This document shows positions 15,618 to 23,604 of a stretch of 34,273 nucleotides of DNA, one piece after another. The notes below the pieces were generated by a model, which was given only the letters and a program-made list of their open reading frames with translations, was not told the DNA's origin and made no database searches. The DNA is from an uncultured Coriobacteriaceae bacterium (GTDB taxonomy: Bacteria > Actinomycetota > Coriobacteriia > Coriobacteriales > Atopobiaceae). The stretch is taken from positions 1-34,273 of the forward strand of contig CADBYM010000041.1 in assembly GCA_902798915.1 (NCBI GenBank), given 5' to 3'. How positions within the stretch are numbered: position 1 is the stretch's first letter; the number at the start of each line of letters is the position of its first letter. Position numbers and translations under genes: made by a program.

Positions 15618-17248
15618 TTGACGAGTTGCACGTTCAGAATATCGCGCTTATCAGCGAGGCGAGGATCAAGCCGGCCCCGGGCCTGACGGTCCTCACGGGC
15701 GAGACCGGTGCTGGCAAAAGCGCGTTGCTCTCCTCCATCAAGCTCCTTATGGGCGAGCGGGCAGACGCTGGCGCCGTTCGCGAGGGCTGTGACTATCTGC
15801 TCGTGGAAGGACGGCTGTTTCTTCGTGGGGATGATCCCGATGGCGTCATCGTGCAGAGGCGGGTCGGCTCCGACGGCAGGGGCCGTGTCTCCATAGACGG
15901 TCGCATGGCTCCTGTGCGTGAGCTTGCCAGTGGCGTGGGAGCAAGCATCGACATCTGCGGACAGCACGAACATCAGCGACTGCTGCAGCAAGGCAGCCAC
16001 ACGGATTTGTTGGATTCGTGGGCGGGCGAAAGGGTCGTCCAGGTGCGCGAGGAGTATGCGGACGCGCTTGCACGGACTCGTGCTGCCGCAAAGGAGCTTC
16101 AGCGCGTGCGGCAGATGGCACAGAGCGCGGCGGAGCGCATCGATGCGGCGCAGTTCATGCTACGTCGCATCGACGAGGTAAAGCCTCGGCTTGGCGAGCT
16201 GGAGGAGTTGGAAGAGAAGCTCCCGCGTGCACAGCATGCCGATGCGCTCATGCGCGCCTCGGAAGGGGCGCGCAAGATGTTGGCAGGCGATGGTGGCGTT
16301 CTCGATTTGATGCAGGACGCTCTGGGGGAGCTTCGGGATGCCGAGCGGTACGACGCTTCGCTCGAGAAGCTCGTCTCGTCACTGCAAAGCGCGCTAATCG
16401 ATACCGAGGACGTGGCCGGAGAGCTGCGCGAATACCGCGATGAGGTAGACTTCGACCCCGGTCTATTCGACGAGATGCAGACGCGCATGGCACAACTACA
16501 GGGTTTGCTGCGCTCGTATGGTCCTACCATGGAAGACGTGCTCAAGCGTAGGGCCGACGCCGAGGAGCTCGTGATGGCCGCGAGTTCTGGCGATGAGTTG
16601 GAGCGACGTGCCAAACGTGCCCTCGCCCTGGCACAGAAGGAGTTGCTTGCCTGCGCGGACCGGCTCGACGAGGTGCGTGCGTCATTGGCGCCGGAGCTCG
16701 CCCAAGCGATAACCGAGCAGATGGGGCGCTTGGAGATGGGCTCTGCCTCCTTGGAGTTCGCTATGGAGCGACTTCCCCCAAAGCAATGGACGGCTGCGGG
16801 ACCATGCCGCATCGAGCTGCTCTACCGTCCTGCCGCTGGTTTGAGTGCGCGTCCTCTGCGCCGCATCGCCTCGGGTGGTGAGGTCAGCCGTGTGATGCTC
16901 GCTTGCAAGGTGGTGCTGGGCGAGGCGGACTCCACAGAGACGCTTGTCTTCGACGAGGTCGATGCAGGGGTGGGCGGAGCGACTGCGGTGGCGTTGGCCG
17001 ACGTCCTCGCGCAGCTCGCACGCACGCACCAGGTAATCGTCGTGACGCACTTGGCGCAGGTGGCGGTGCGCGGATCGCGGCACTTCTTGGTGCGCAAGGA
17101 CGAGGGCGAAGGTGACGGTACCCCGCACACCTCGCTCGACGAGATTGTGGGGGAGGCACGCGTGGCCGAGATAGCGCGCATGCTCTCGGGAGATACCGGC
17201 GAAGCGTCCCTCGCGCATGCGCGCGAGCTTCTCGCTACATACGAATAG
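15614..17248 (+). CDS. recN: DNA repair protein RecN
   Basis: A 544-residue SMC-like ATPase for double-strand break repair. Walker A is GETGAGKS (residues 29-36), the signature is LRRIASGGEVSR, and Walker B is TLVFDEVDAGVGG. A long central coiled-coil (about residues 150-370) has many Glu/Arg/Leu heptads. The start overlaps the nadK stop, a common actinobacterial arrangement. No SOS box was found immediately upstream, which is unsurprising since the gene is inside an operon. Confidence 0.96.
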   Translation: MIDELHVQNIALISEARIKPAPGLTVLTGETGAGKSALLSSIKLLMGERADAGAVREGCDYLLVEGRLFLRGDDPDGVIVQRRVGSDGRGRVSIDGRMAPVRELASGVGASIDICGQHEHQRLLQQGSHTDLLDSWAGERVVQVREEYADALARTRAAAKELQRVRQMAQSAAERIDAAQFMLRRIDEVKPRLGELEELEEKLPRAQHADALMRASEGARKMLAGDGGVLDLMQDALGELRDAERYDASLEKLVSSLQSALIDTEDVAGELREYRDEVDFDPGLFDEMQTRMAQLQGLLRSYGPTMEDVLKRRADAEELVMAASSGDELERRAKRALALAQKELLACADRLDEVRASLAPELAQAITEQMGRLEMGSASLEFAMERLPPKQWTAAGPCRIELLYRPAAGLSARPLRRIASGGEVSRVMLACKVVLGEADSTETLVFDEVDAGVGGATAVALADVLAQLARTHQVIVVTHLAQVAVRGSRHFLVRKDEGEGDGTPHTSLDEIVGEARVAEIARMLSGDTGEASLAHARELLATYE

Positions 17249-17319
17249 GCCGCCAGTCCAAGCTGCCCATCGGGGAGGAACTCGGGCTCGCACGCCGAGT
17301 GCTTCGTCCACAGCGCGTC

Positions 17320-17380
17320 GCATGCGGATACCATAAACCTGTCTGTGCAGAAGATAGGCCACGAGGGGGTATCCGCATGC
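17320..17380 (+). promoter_or_regulatory. 13-bp perfect inverted repeat masking a start codon and Shine-Dalgarno
   Basis: GCATGCGGATACC at 17320-17332 is exactly complementary to GGTATCCGCATGC at 17368-17380, with a 35-base loop. The right arm includes the ATG (17377-17379) of the zinc-ribbon gene and the end of its GAGGGGGT ribosome site. In RNA this would form a 13-bp stem that hides the start. It could equally be a DNA operator. It is too long to be likely by chance in so small a gap. Confidence 0.7.
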
Positions 17381-18621
17381 CTAAGGACAAACGCTACACC
17401 GTCGAGGGATTCTGGGACTGCCCGTATTGTGGGAGCGAGGGAATCCGGGGAAGGTCGAAGTTCTGTCCGAACTGCGGCCATGGTCGCGACGAGTCGGTGC
17501 GCTTCTACACCAAGGAGATCGGCGAGGAGCACGCCATCAGTGACGAGGAGTTCGAACGCGAGCGGCAGGATGCGAGCAAGAACTCACGCAGCAGCAGCTC
17601 CGTCCACACCGAGGCGCGCGAGGTGAGTGACGGGTCGCCTTCGCTCTTCTCACGCAAGGAGGGTGAGGGACGGGGCGATGCGCGAGATGGCGCTGACGCG
17701 TCTGACTGGCTGTGTGACTTCTGCGGAACGTACAACCCCGCAAGCGCTGAAGTGTGCACGGGTTGTGGCGCGGCGCGCGAGATGACGGAAGGCAAGACGT
17801 ATCAGCAGGTCCAGGGAACCGTCGCGCGTACGTACGACTCATCGGGCAAGCTCGTCAAGGAACGTGACCTCAGCAAGCCCAAGCCTCAGGTACAGACAAC
17901 TCCGGCAGCGAAGAGTGCCGGGTGCTTGCCTACGTTCGGCATCATCGCATTGGTGATACTGGCGATCGCGGCACTTGGCTTCTTCGTCTTCTCGCCCAAG
18001 CCGCGCGATATGGTGGTCTCGGGCTTTGACTGGGAGCGCACGATTGAGGTCGAGCAGCTCACCACGGTAAGCGAGTCGGACTGGAAGCTTCCGGACGGTG
18101 CGCGCAAGACGCGGACGGCAGAGGAGGTGCGCGACTACCGCCAAGTGCTCGATCATTATCAGGAGGTGCCCTACGAGGTATCGGAGGAAGTGCTCGACCA
18201 CTACGAATCGTATAGCACGACGGTAGACAATGGCGATGGGACCTTTGACGTGGAGGAACACGAGGAACCGGTGTACCGAACAGAGACTCACACCGAGTAT
18301 CGAAGAGAGCCTGTGTATCGCAAGGAACCGGTCTACGACACGAAGTATTACTATGACATCGAACGTTGGGTGCACGAGCGTGACGTCGTGACGCACGGGG
18401 ATGACCACAACCCCGTATGGGGCGAGGTCGACCTCAGCCCCGCAACGGGCGAGTATGGGACGGGAGAAGAACGCGAGGGCACCCGCACGGGCACGTACGG
18501 CATCACGGACAACAAAGGGAATCACTACACTGCCGACGAGGACTTGTGGGAGTCGCTCGAAGAGGGCCAGTCCATTCGGGTGATGGTGGACTCCGATGGG
18601 AAGATCACACTGAAGGAGTGA
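17377..18621 (+). CDS. Membrane-anchored double zinc-ribbon protein of unknown function
   Basis: A 414-residue protein that I cannot name. Two zinc ribbons lie at the N-terminus: C15/C18/C30/C33 (CPYC...CPNC) and C113/C116/C127/C130 (CDFC...CTGC, RanBP2-like spacing). Between them is a polar, Ser-rich linker. One transmembrane helix (about 185-205) follows. The C-terminal 200 residues are highly charged and Tyr-rich, with repeats such as EEPVYRTETHTEYRREPVY and a closing domain ending VMVDSDGKITLKE. With no signal peptide, the ribbons are probably cytoplasmic and the tail outside (inference). ATG 17377 was chosen over an upstream in-frame ATG because the first ribbon begins there and GAGGGGGT precedes it. 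The start lies inside an inverted repeat. Confidence 0.8.
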   Translation: MPKDKRYTVEGFWDCPYCGSEGIRGRSKFCPNCGHGRDESVRFYTKEIGEEHAISDEEFERERQDASKNSRSSSSVHTEAREVSDGSPSLFSRKEGEGRGDARDGADASDWLCDFCGTYNPASAEVCTGCGAAREMTEGKTYQQVQGTVARTYDSSGKLVKERDLSKPKPQVQTTPAAKSAGCLPTFGIIALVILAIAALGFFVFSPKPRDMVVSGFDWERTIEVEQLTTVSESDWKLPDGARKTRTAEEVRDYRQVLDHYQEVPYEVSEEVLDHYESYSTTVDNGDGTFDVEEHEEPVYRTETHTEYRREPVYRKEPVYDTKYYYDIERWVHERDVVTHGDDHNPVWGEVDLSPATGEYGTGEEREGTRTGTYGITDNKGNHYTADEDLWESLEEGQSIRVMVDSDGKITLKE

Positions 18622-18645
18622 TGTCGCGTTCCAGCGCAGGTAATC

Positions 18646-18679
18646 CACGAGGGGGCAACTCACGGGTTGCCCCCTCGTG
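18646..18679 (+). terminator. 14-bp perfect hairpin after the zinc-ribbon gene
   Basis: CACGAGGGGGCAAC (18646-18659) pairs fully with GTTGCCCCCTCGTG (18666-18679) around a TCACGG loop. The stem is very GC-rich but no U tract follows, as in some actinobacterial terminators. It lies 25 bases after the stop and ahead of the glf promoter. Confidence 0.65.
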
Positions 18680-18741
18680 CCTCCTCTCGTCCGAGCAATA
18701 CGTTGGTCGTTTGATGTAATTAGGCCGTGCTGTGCCGTACG

Positions 18742-18750
18742 TGCTAGAAT
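18742..18750 (+). promoter_or_regulatory. glf promoter, extended -10 (TGCTAGAAT)
   Basis: TAGAAT at 18745-18750 preceded by TGC, about 95 bases before the glf start. No good -35 box. It nearly matches the aroK element, including the CACT just after it. Confidence 0.6.
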
Positions 18751-18844
18751 CACTACGATATTTCCGGCCGATTGCGGTCTGGAGGCATGTCGCAGTTCAA
18801 TCGCATCATTCCTATTCGGCATTTTAGAAAGACAGAGGTTTGCC

Positions 18845-20044
18845 ATGAGCATTGCAAGCGGCCTTCCCAGTGACTTCACTCCCAGTAGGTATGACGCCAT
18901 CGTCGTGGGTGCGGGCTATGCGGGCTCGGTGTGCGCGCGCATGCTTGCCGAGGGCAGCAACTACCGCGTGGCCGTACTGGAGAGGCGCGATCACATCGCG
19001 GGCAATGCGTATGACTACGAGGATGAGGCAGGGATTCTCATCCACAAGTATGGTCCTCACATCTATCACACGACCGACGAGCGTGTGCATCAGTTCCTCT
19101 CGCGCTTCACGGACTTCACCGACTACCAGCATAAGGTGCTGGCAAACATCCACGGAACGCTGATGCCGGTGCCCTTCAACCATCAGTCGCTCAAGCTGGC
19201 CTTTGGCGAGGAGAAGGGCGAGCACCTCTATCGCAAGCTCGTCCAGGCGTTCGGCGAGAATCGCCGCGTGCCGATTCTTGAGCTGCGCGGCCGCAATGAC
19301 CCAGAGCTTTCTGAGGTTGCCGACTACGTGTACGAGAACGTCTTCCTGTACTACACCATGAAGCAGTGGGGCAAGACGCCTGACCAAATCGATCCGGCGG
19401 TGATGGGCCGCGTGCCTGTGTTTGTCGGCGACGACGATCGCTACTTCCCGCAGGTTCCGCACCAGGGCATGCCCGACAAGGGTTATACCGACCTCTTCGA
19501 GCAGATGCTCAACCATGACCTCATTGAGGTGTACGTTGACGTCGATGCGCTTGATTTGCTCGGACTCGACGGGATGACCACCTTGGTCTGTGGCGCACCC
19601 TATGGTGGCGAGATCATCTACACCGGTGCCCTTGACGAGCTCTTTGGCATGGACTTGGGCGCATTGCCGTATCGCACGCTCGACATGCAGTTCGAGACCC
19701 TCGACCAAGACCAGTTCCAACCGGTCGGTACGGTGAACTATACGGTGAGCGAGGACTTCACCCGCATCACCGAGTTCAAGAACATGACGGGTCAGGTCGT
19801 GCCTGGCAAGACTACCATCATGCGCGAGTACTCAAAGGCGTACGAGCCGGGGAGCGGCCAGACCCCCTACTACGTCATCAACGAGCCCGACAACATCGCG
19901 CTATACGAGCGCTATCGCAGCCGCGTGGCGAGCATTCCCAATTTCCATGTGGTTGGCCGTCTGGCTGAGTACCGCTATTATGATATGGATGGTGTCGTCG
20001 CGTCGGCCCTTTCCTTGGCAGACGAGATTATCAACCAAAGGTAA
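18845..20044 (+). CDS. glf: UDP-galactopyranose mutase
   Basis: A 399-residue FAD enzyme converting UDP-galactopyranose to UDP-galactofuranose, the donor for galactofuranose-containing glycans. The N-terminal FAD motif is VVGAGYAGSV, followed by GIL-HKYGPHIYHT, the VPFNHQSLKLAFGEE segment, EVADYVYENVF and the C-terminal NPTRY-like RYRSRVAS. Its length is standard. ATG 18845 follows AGACAGAGG; the upstream extension of the frame is non-coding. It is probably cotranscribed with the glycosyltransferase 72 bases on. Confidence 0.95.
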   Translation: MSIASGLPSDFTPSRYDAIVVGAGYAGSVCARMLAEGSNYRVAVLERRDHIAGNAYDYEDEAGILIHKYGPHIYHTTDERVHQFLSRFTDFTDYQHKVLANIHGTLMPVPFNHQSLKLAFGEEKGEHLYRKLVQAFGENRRVPILELRGRNDPELSEVADYVYENVFLYYTMKQWGKTPDQIDPAVMGRVPVFVGDDDRYFPQVPHQGMPDKGYTDLFEQMLNHDLIEVYVDVDALDLLGLDGMTTLVCGAPYGGEIIYTGALDELFGMDLGALPYRTLDMQFETLDQDQFQPVGTVNYTVSEDFTRITEFKNMTGQVVPGKTTIMREYSKAYEPGSGQTPYYVINEPDNIALYERYRSRVASIPNFHVVGRLAEYRYYDMDGVVASALSLADEIINQR

Positions 20045-20116
20045 GGCGGTTGCTGCGCTGGGGGACCCTCGTCAAGCCTTCGGCGTTCCTCCGTCGTGAA
20101 GAGGAGCTCACGAGTA

Positions 20117-21154
20117 ATGGCTGGCAAGACAATCACGTTTGGTATCCCGTGCTATAACTCGGCGGCGTACATGGACCACTGCATCTCCTCGATTGTGGAG
20201 GGCAGTGGGTGTGCCGCCGATGTTCACGTTGTCGTGGTAGACGATGGTTCTGCCACGGACAACACGCTCGAGAAGGCCCGGGAGTGGCAGGCGCGGTATC
20301 CCGACATCGTGGAGGCCGTTCATCAGGAAAACGGCGGGCATGGTCGTGCGGTGATGACGGCCATCGAGCATGCGAAGGGTGCCTACTTCAAGGTCGTGGA
20401 CTCCGACGACTGGGTGGATGCGGATGCCCTTGCCACGCTGCTCGACCTCCTGCGCTCGTTCGTTGCGTACGAGGTCGACGTGGACCTTGTCGTGACGAAC
20501 TACGTCTTTGAGCATGCGGAGGACGGCAAGCAGCGCACCATCGACTATGGCTTTGCCCTCCCGAAGGACAAAATCATAGGTTGGTCGCAAATCGGGCACT
20601 TCAATATCTCGCAGTACATGATGATGCATGCCCTGTGCTATCGGACCGAGGTGCTTCGCACGTGCGGCCTCGAGTTGCCTGCGCACACGTTCTATGTGGA
20701 CAACATCTATGCCTACGTGCCGCTCCCGCATTGCAAGACCCTGTACTACTTGGACGTCGACCTCTATCGCTACTTCATTGGCAGGGAGGACCAGTCGGTC
20801 AACTTGGACGTCCAGATTGGGCGCATCGACCAGCAGCTGGCCGTGACCTACATCATGATTCATGCGTATCATCTGTACGACGATGTGCCGGTCAAGGCGC
20901 TGCGGCGCTACATGCTTGGTCACCTCACGCTCATGCTGTCAGTGTGCTCGGTCATCTCGAAGATGTCGGATGCTCCCGACGCGCGCAAGAACCTTGATGA
21001 TTTTTGGCATGATTTCCAGCGATACGACATGCGCATGTACAACCGTGCGCGGCATGGCATCGTGGGGACCTTCATGAACTTCCGCGGTCCTGTGGGCGAG
21101 CGCGTGACCATCTCCATCTACCACGCTGCGCAGAAGCTCTTCAAATTCAACTGA
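20117..21154 (+). CDS. Family 2 glycosyltransferase
   Basis: A 345-residue GT-A enzyme with an N-terminal domain of family 2: TFGIPCYNSAAYM, VVVVDDGS (about 38-45) and the donor/metal site VVDSDDWVD (about 93-101). The C-terminal 150 residues are less conserved and helical. No transmembrane segment is apparent, so it works at the membrane face. Placed after glf, it may transfer galactofuranose or build the glycan that contains it (inference). ATG 20117 has AGGAG about 12 bases upstream; GTG 20096 in frame is the alternative. Its 3' end overlaps maf convergently by eight bases. Confidence 0.88.
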   Translation: MAGKTITFGIPCYNSAAYMDHCISSIVEGSGCAADVHVVVVDDGSATDNTLEKAREWQARYPDIVEAVHQENGGHGRAVMTAIEHAKGAYFKVVDSDDWVDADALATLLDLLRSFVAYEVDVDLVVTNYVFEHAEDGKQRTIDYGFALPKDKIIGWSQIGHFNISQYMMMHALCYRTEVLRTCGLELPAHTFYVDNIYAYVPLPHCKTLYYLDVDLYRYFIGREDQSVNLDVQIGRIDQQLAVTYIMIHAYHLYDDVPVKALRRYMLGHLTLMLSVCSVISKMSDAPDARKNLDDFWHDFQRYDMRMYNRARHGIVGTFMNFRGPVGERVTISIYHAAQKLFKFN

Positions 21155-21725
21155 GGTGGGCCGAGCCAAGTTCGTGTAGGACGCGCTTGACGGGAAGTCC
21201 CACCACGTTGTCGTAGTCGCCTTCCAACCGTTCGACGTACTTCCGCGCACCGCCTTGGATTGCGTAGGACCCTGCCTTGTCCAAGGGCTCGCCGGTTGCG
21301 ACGTAGGCCCTGATTTCCTCGTCGGCGAGCGAACGGAACGTCACGTGGGACGTCTCGACGAAGACGCATTCCCTTACGTGGTCGGTTCCGCCCATCAAGA
21401 GACAGACGCCGGTGGAGACGTGGTGGGTTCTGCCCGAGAGCTCGCGCAGCATGCGCACCGCGTCGGCGTCATCGGTCGGCTTCCCAAGGATGTCGTCGTC
21501 AAGCCACACGATGGTATCGGCGCCAATGAGCGTCTCGGACGGGGCGAGATTGCCGTACGCATCCAAACAGGCATGCGCCTTGAGGGTCGCGAGTCGTGCC
21601 ACAAGGTCTACTGGTCCCTCGTCGGGAAGGCGGGTCTCGTCTACGTCGGCCGGGATGATGGTGAGCGCAAATCCTGCGCGCTCGAGCAGCTCCTTGCGCC
21701 GTGGAGAGGCTGATGCAAGTATCAT
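21147..21725 (-). CDS. maf: Maf-family nucleotide pyrophosphatase
   Basis: A 192-residue house-cleaning enzyme hydrolysing non-canonical or m7G-type NTPs. Motifs are LASASPRRKELL at the start, the VDETRLP region, GADTIVWLDDDILGKP, VETSHVTFR, and DKAGSYAIQGGA. ATG at 21725 has AGGA upstream on the minus strand; the longer open frame upstream is rejected because the family begins with M-x-LASASPRR. It lies convergent to the glycosyltransferase with an eight-base overlap of coding ends. Confidence 0.94.
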   Translation of the reverse strand: MILASASPRRKELLERAGFALTIIPADVDETRLPDEGPVDLVARLATLKAHACLDAYGNLAPSETLIGADTIVWLDDDILGKPTDDADAVRMLRELSGRTHHVSTGVCLLMGGTDHVRECVFVETSHVTFRSLADEEIRAYVATGEPLDKAGSYAIQGGARKYVERLEGDYDNVVGLPVKRVLHELGSAHLS

Positions 21726-21818
21726 GAGGAGTCCTTCCGAATAAGGCGTGTCGTCCGTGGGGCCGAGCTCCAACGGAGGCGTTGGGGCTGCGTTTGGTTG
21801 GGGCCGCACTCGAGTCAC

Positions 21819-21844
21819 AAAAAAGGAACCGCCGAAGCGGTTCC
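21819..21844 (-). terminator. Terminator after the ferredoxin gene (minus strand)
   Basis: On the minus strand the eight-pair stem GGAACCGC/GCGGTTCC with a TTCG tetraloop (21825-21844) is followed by six T residues (21824-21819). It lies 31 bases beyond the ferredoxin stop and separates it from maf. Confidence 0.88.
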
Positions 21845-21875
21845 CCAGCTATAGCACGGCGTGTGCGCTGATGTG

Positions 21876-22058
21876 CTACTCGGCCTCGATGGCGGAGACG
21901 GGGCAGTTGTCGATGGCCTCCTGGACGTCGTCCTCGAAGTCGGCGGCATCGTCGACGATGACCTCGGCAACGCCGTCATCGTTGATGGCAAACACGTCAG
22001 CGGCGGTGGACTCGCACAGACCGCACCCGATGCAATCCTCGTTGACCGTAACCTTCAT
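21876..22058 (-). CDS. Small ferredoxin, single [4Fe-4S] type
   Basis: A 60-residue electron carrier. Four cysteines (C9, C12, C15 and C52, the last in DNCPVSAI) fit a C-x2-C-x2-C-xn-C-P ferredoxin with one cluster; the rest is acidic, as usual in this family. ATG at 22058 is preceded by AGAGGAACC on the minus strand. It has its own terminator and a leader with two hairpins, so it is probably a separate transcript. The electron partner is not in the window. Confidence 0.93.
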   Translation of the reverse strand: MKVTVNEDCIGCGLCESTAADVFAINDDGVAEVIVDDAADFEDDVQEAIDNCPVSAIEAE

Positions 22059-22104
22059 GTTGGTTCCTCTCACTCATGCAGGAGGTTGAATCCTGCCCGT
22101 TGTA

Positions 22105-22169
22105 GCGCCCAAATCCCCATATGGGCGCCCCTACGCGGGTCTGGCCCGCATTGGTATACTTTGTACACC
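22105..22169 (-). promoter_or_regulatory. Two hairpins and a dyad upstream of the ferredoxin gene
   Basis: GCGCCCA/TGGGCGC (22105-22128) and GCGGG/CCCGC (22135-22149) can both fold in the leader of the ferredoxin transcript. Just beyond, GGTATAC-TTT-GTACACC (22153-22169) is a near-perfect dyad with six of seven pairs and a TATACC -10-like box on the minus strand. It may be an operator, but evidence is weak. Confidence 0.35.
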
Positions 22170-22233
22170 CTCATGCGCTTTTGTGCTACCCCCAAATAAA
22201 AAATCTCGTATTCGGCGTCTGCCTTCCTGGCCG

Positions 22234-22251
22234 CCAACCGAAGGCGGTTGG
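22234..22251 (-). terminator. Hairpin after the unknown minus-strand gene
   Basis: CCAACCG (22234-22240) and CGGTTGG (22245-22251) form a seven-pair stem with a four-base loop, seven bases past the stop of the gene at 22259-23287. No T tract follows directly; a run of six T lies about 35 bases further on the minus strand. Termination is plausible, not certain. Confidence 0.4.
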
Positions 22252-22258
22252 TGAACTG

Positions 22259-23287
22259 TCACGAAATCGTACTCGTGAGGGTTGCCTTTCCCAAGAAGTA
22301 CAGTTTGGCAGGCTGCAGCGTCCCGTTGCGCCAGCGGGCCTTCGACCATTGCGGCATGAGCGTGAGGGCGAGCTTGTCGGGTGTGCCGTCATCGCGTGTG
22401 ATGGGCAGCCCGCGTGCGAATGTCGCTCCCGGCGCCACCTTCCAGCGCTCGTCGGCTGCGCCCATATTCTGCAGCAGGGACATGACCTCTCCTGCGGGAC
22501 CGGTGGCAAAGCTGTTGCGCACCGCTTCGGGCTGCTCGATACCATACTGGACGTCAAGGGCAAAGACATCGCTGAGGTGTCCGTCCGAATACACGTCGAA
22601 CTGGAAGTCTATCGTTGAGGGTGCAGCTCTCATGACTTGGCTGACCTGGTCGAGCATAGCGTCGTTGTAGGCGGCGAATCCGATGGCATCGAAGACCTCG
22701 GCGAGGTGCCTCGGGTCTGCGGCGCAGGCGTCGCGCTCGGCGGGGTTGAGGTATCCGCAAGTGCGCAGGGGAGAGCTCGGACGCCCACGGAACATCCCAA
22801 AGAAGGACAGCGGCCATCCTTTGGGCATGCGTGCCGCGAGGTCGAGGTAGAGGTCTGCGCGCTCTGGCTCGCCCGCCAGCTCGCAGAACGGGCGCACGAG
22901 TTCGGTGCTGGTTCTTGGTTGGAAGTGCAGGGCTGCTTGAGGCAAGGCGGTCTTGGACGTGTCGAGCTCGAAGCCGAACGAGATCTGGGAGTGTTCGCGG
23001 CTCACGGAGCCATACCAGTCGACCAGACCTTGCACATCGCCTGCGGCGGGAGAGTCGATGTGCGTTCCGGGCTCCAGTTCGTCATAGAGAAACGTGACGT
23101 CGAGAAACGGGTTGCCGGCAAGCGGAAACTCGAAGTACACGTCGGGGAAGTTCTTGCCTACGACGAAGGGGAGGCAGGTATTGCGGGCGCGGGCCGCAGC
23201 ATCGCCGAGCAGGACCTCTGCGCGACCCTCGTCTGCAAGTTGCAGGAGCAGGACTTGGAAGCAGTCGGGATTGCTTGGTGCGCGCAT
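22259..23287 (-). CDS. Unrecognised soluble protein
   Basis: A 342-residue acidic protein with no signal peptide or membrane segment, and no family that I recognise. Notable stretches are YFEFPLAGNPFLDVTFLYDE, ELDTSKTALPQAALHFQPR, WPLSFFGMFRGRPSSPLR with TCGYL after it, and a C-terminal block DKLALTLMPQWSKARWRNG, then PAKLYFLGKA. The pattern of alternating beta-type segments suggests one compact fold rather than repeats. ATG at 23287 follows AGAGGACGG on the minus strand; the frame is open further upstream but without coding character. It is divergent from the restriction-modification genes, with no shared function visible. Confidence 0.75.
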   Translation of the reverse strand: MRAPSNPDCFQVLLLQLADEGRAEVLLGDAAARARNTCLPFVVGKNFPDVYFEFPLAGNPFLDVTFLYDELEPGTHIDSPAAGDVQGLVDWYGSVSREHSQISFGFELDTSKTALPQAALHFQPRTSTELVRPFCELAGEPERADLYLDLAARMPKGWPLSFFGMFRGRPSSPLRTCGYLNPAERDACAADPRHLAEVFDAIGFAAYNDAMLDQVSQVMRAAPSTIDFQFDVYSDGHLSDVFALDVQYGIEQPEAVRNSFATGPAGEVMSLLQNMGAADERWKVAPGATFARGLPITRDDGTPDKLALTLMPQWSKARWRNGTLQPAKLYFLGKATLTSTIS

Positions 23288-23604
23288 GGGAACCGTCCTC
23301 TCGTCGTGGGCAGCAGGCGATCTGGGCATAAGTATCCATGATACGCGCACGGTGGCCGTGCTGCGCGGATGGAGCAAAAGCGTTGCTTCCAGGCAGACAG
23401 AACGGGACGGCAAACATGGGCGCATGAGCCACTCCGGCGTGCTACAAGATTCGTCCTCGCTAGGAACTCCCTGTGCTGCTGAAGCGAGTCGGGCATGCCC
23501 GCGACGTTCTCTGACCGAGTTCCTCGAACTGCAATTCTGTCCCCAGTCGCTGCTATGATTGTCGATATCGGAAGGGAAACGAGCGAAGGAACGGCCAGAC
23601 CCAT
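23288..23604. other. Divergent intergenic region before the restriction-modification genes
   Basis: This 317-base stretch separates the unknown leftward gene from the methyltransferase. It contains the rightward extended -10 promoter at 23551-23559. No convincing leftward promoter, no control-protein gene (C gene) and no operator repeats were found. Confidence 0.55.
23551..23559 (+). promoter_or_regulatory. Restriction-modification promoter, extended -10 (TGCTATGAT)
   Basis: TATGAT (23554-23559) preceded by TGC, 46 bases before the methyltransferase start. No clear -35 box. It fits the extended -10 style of the other promoters here. Confidence 0.5.

Noticed and set aside
22151..22160. Extended -10-like TGGTATACT on the plus strand
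   Set aside because: No plus-strand gene follows for over 1.4 kb; more likely part of the ferredoxin leader dyad.
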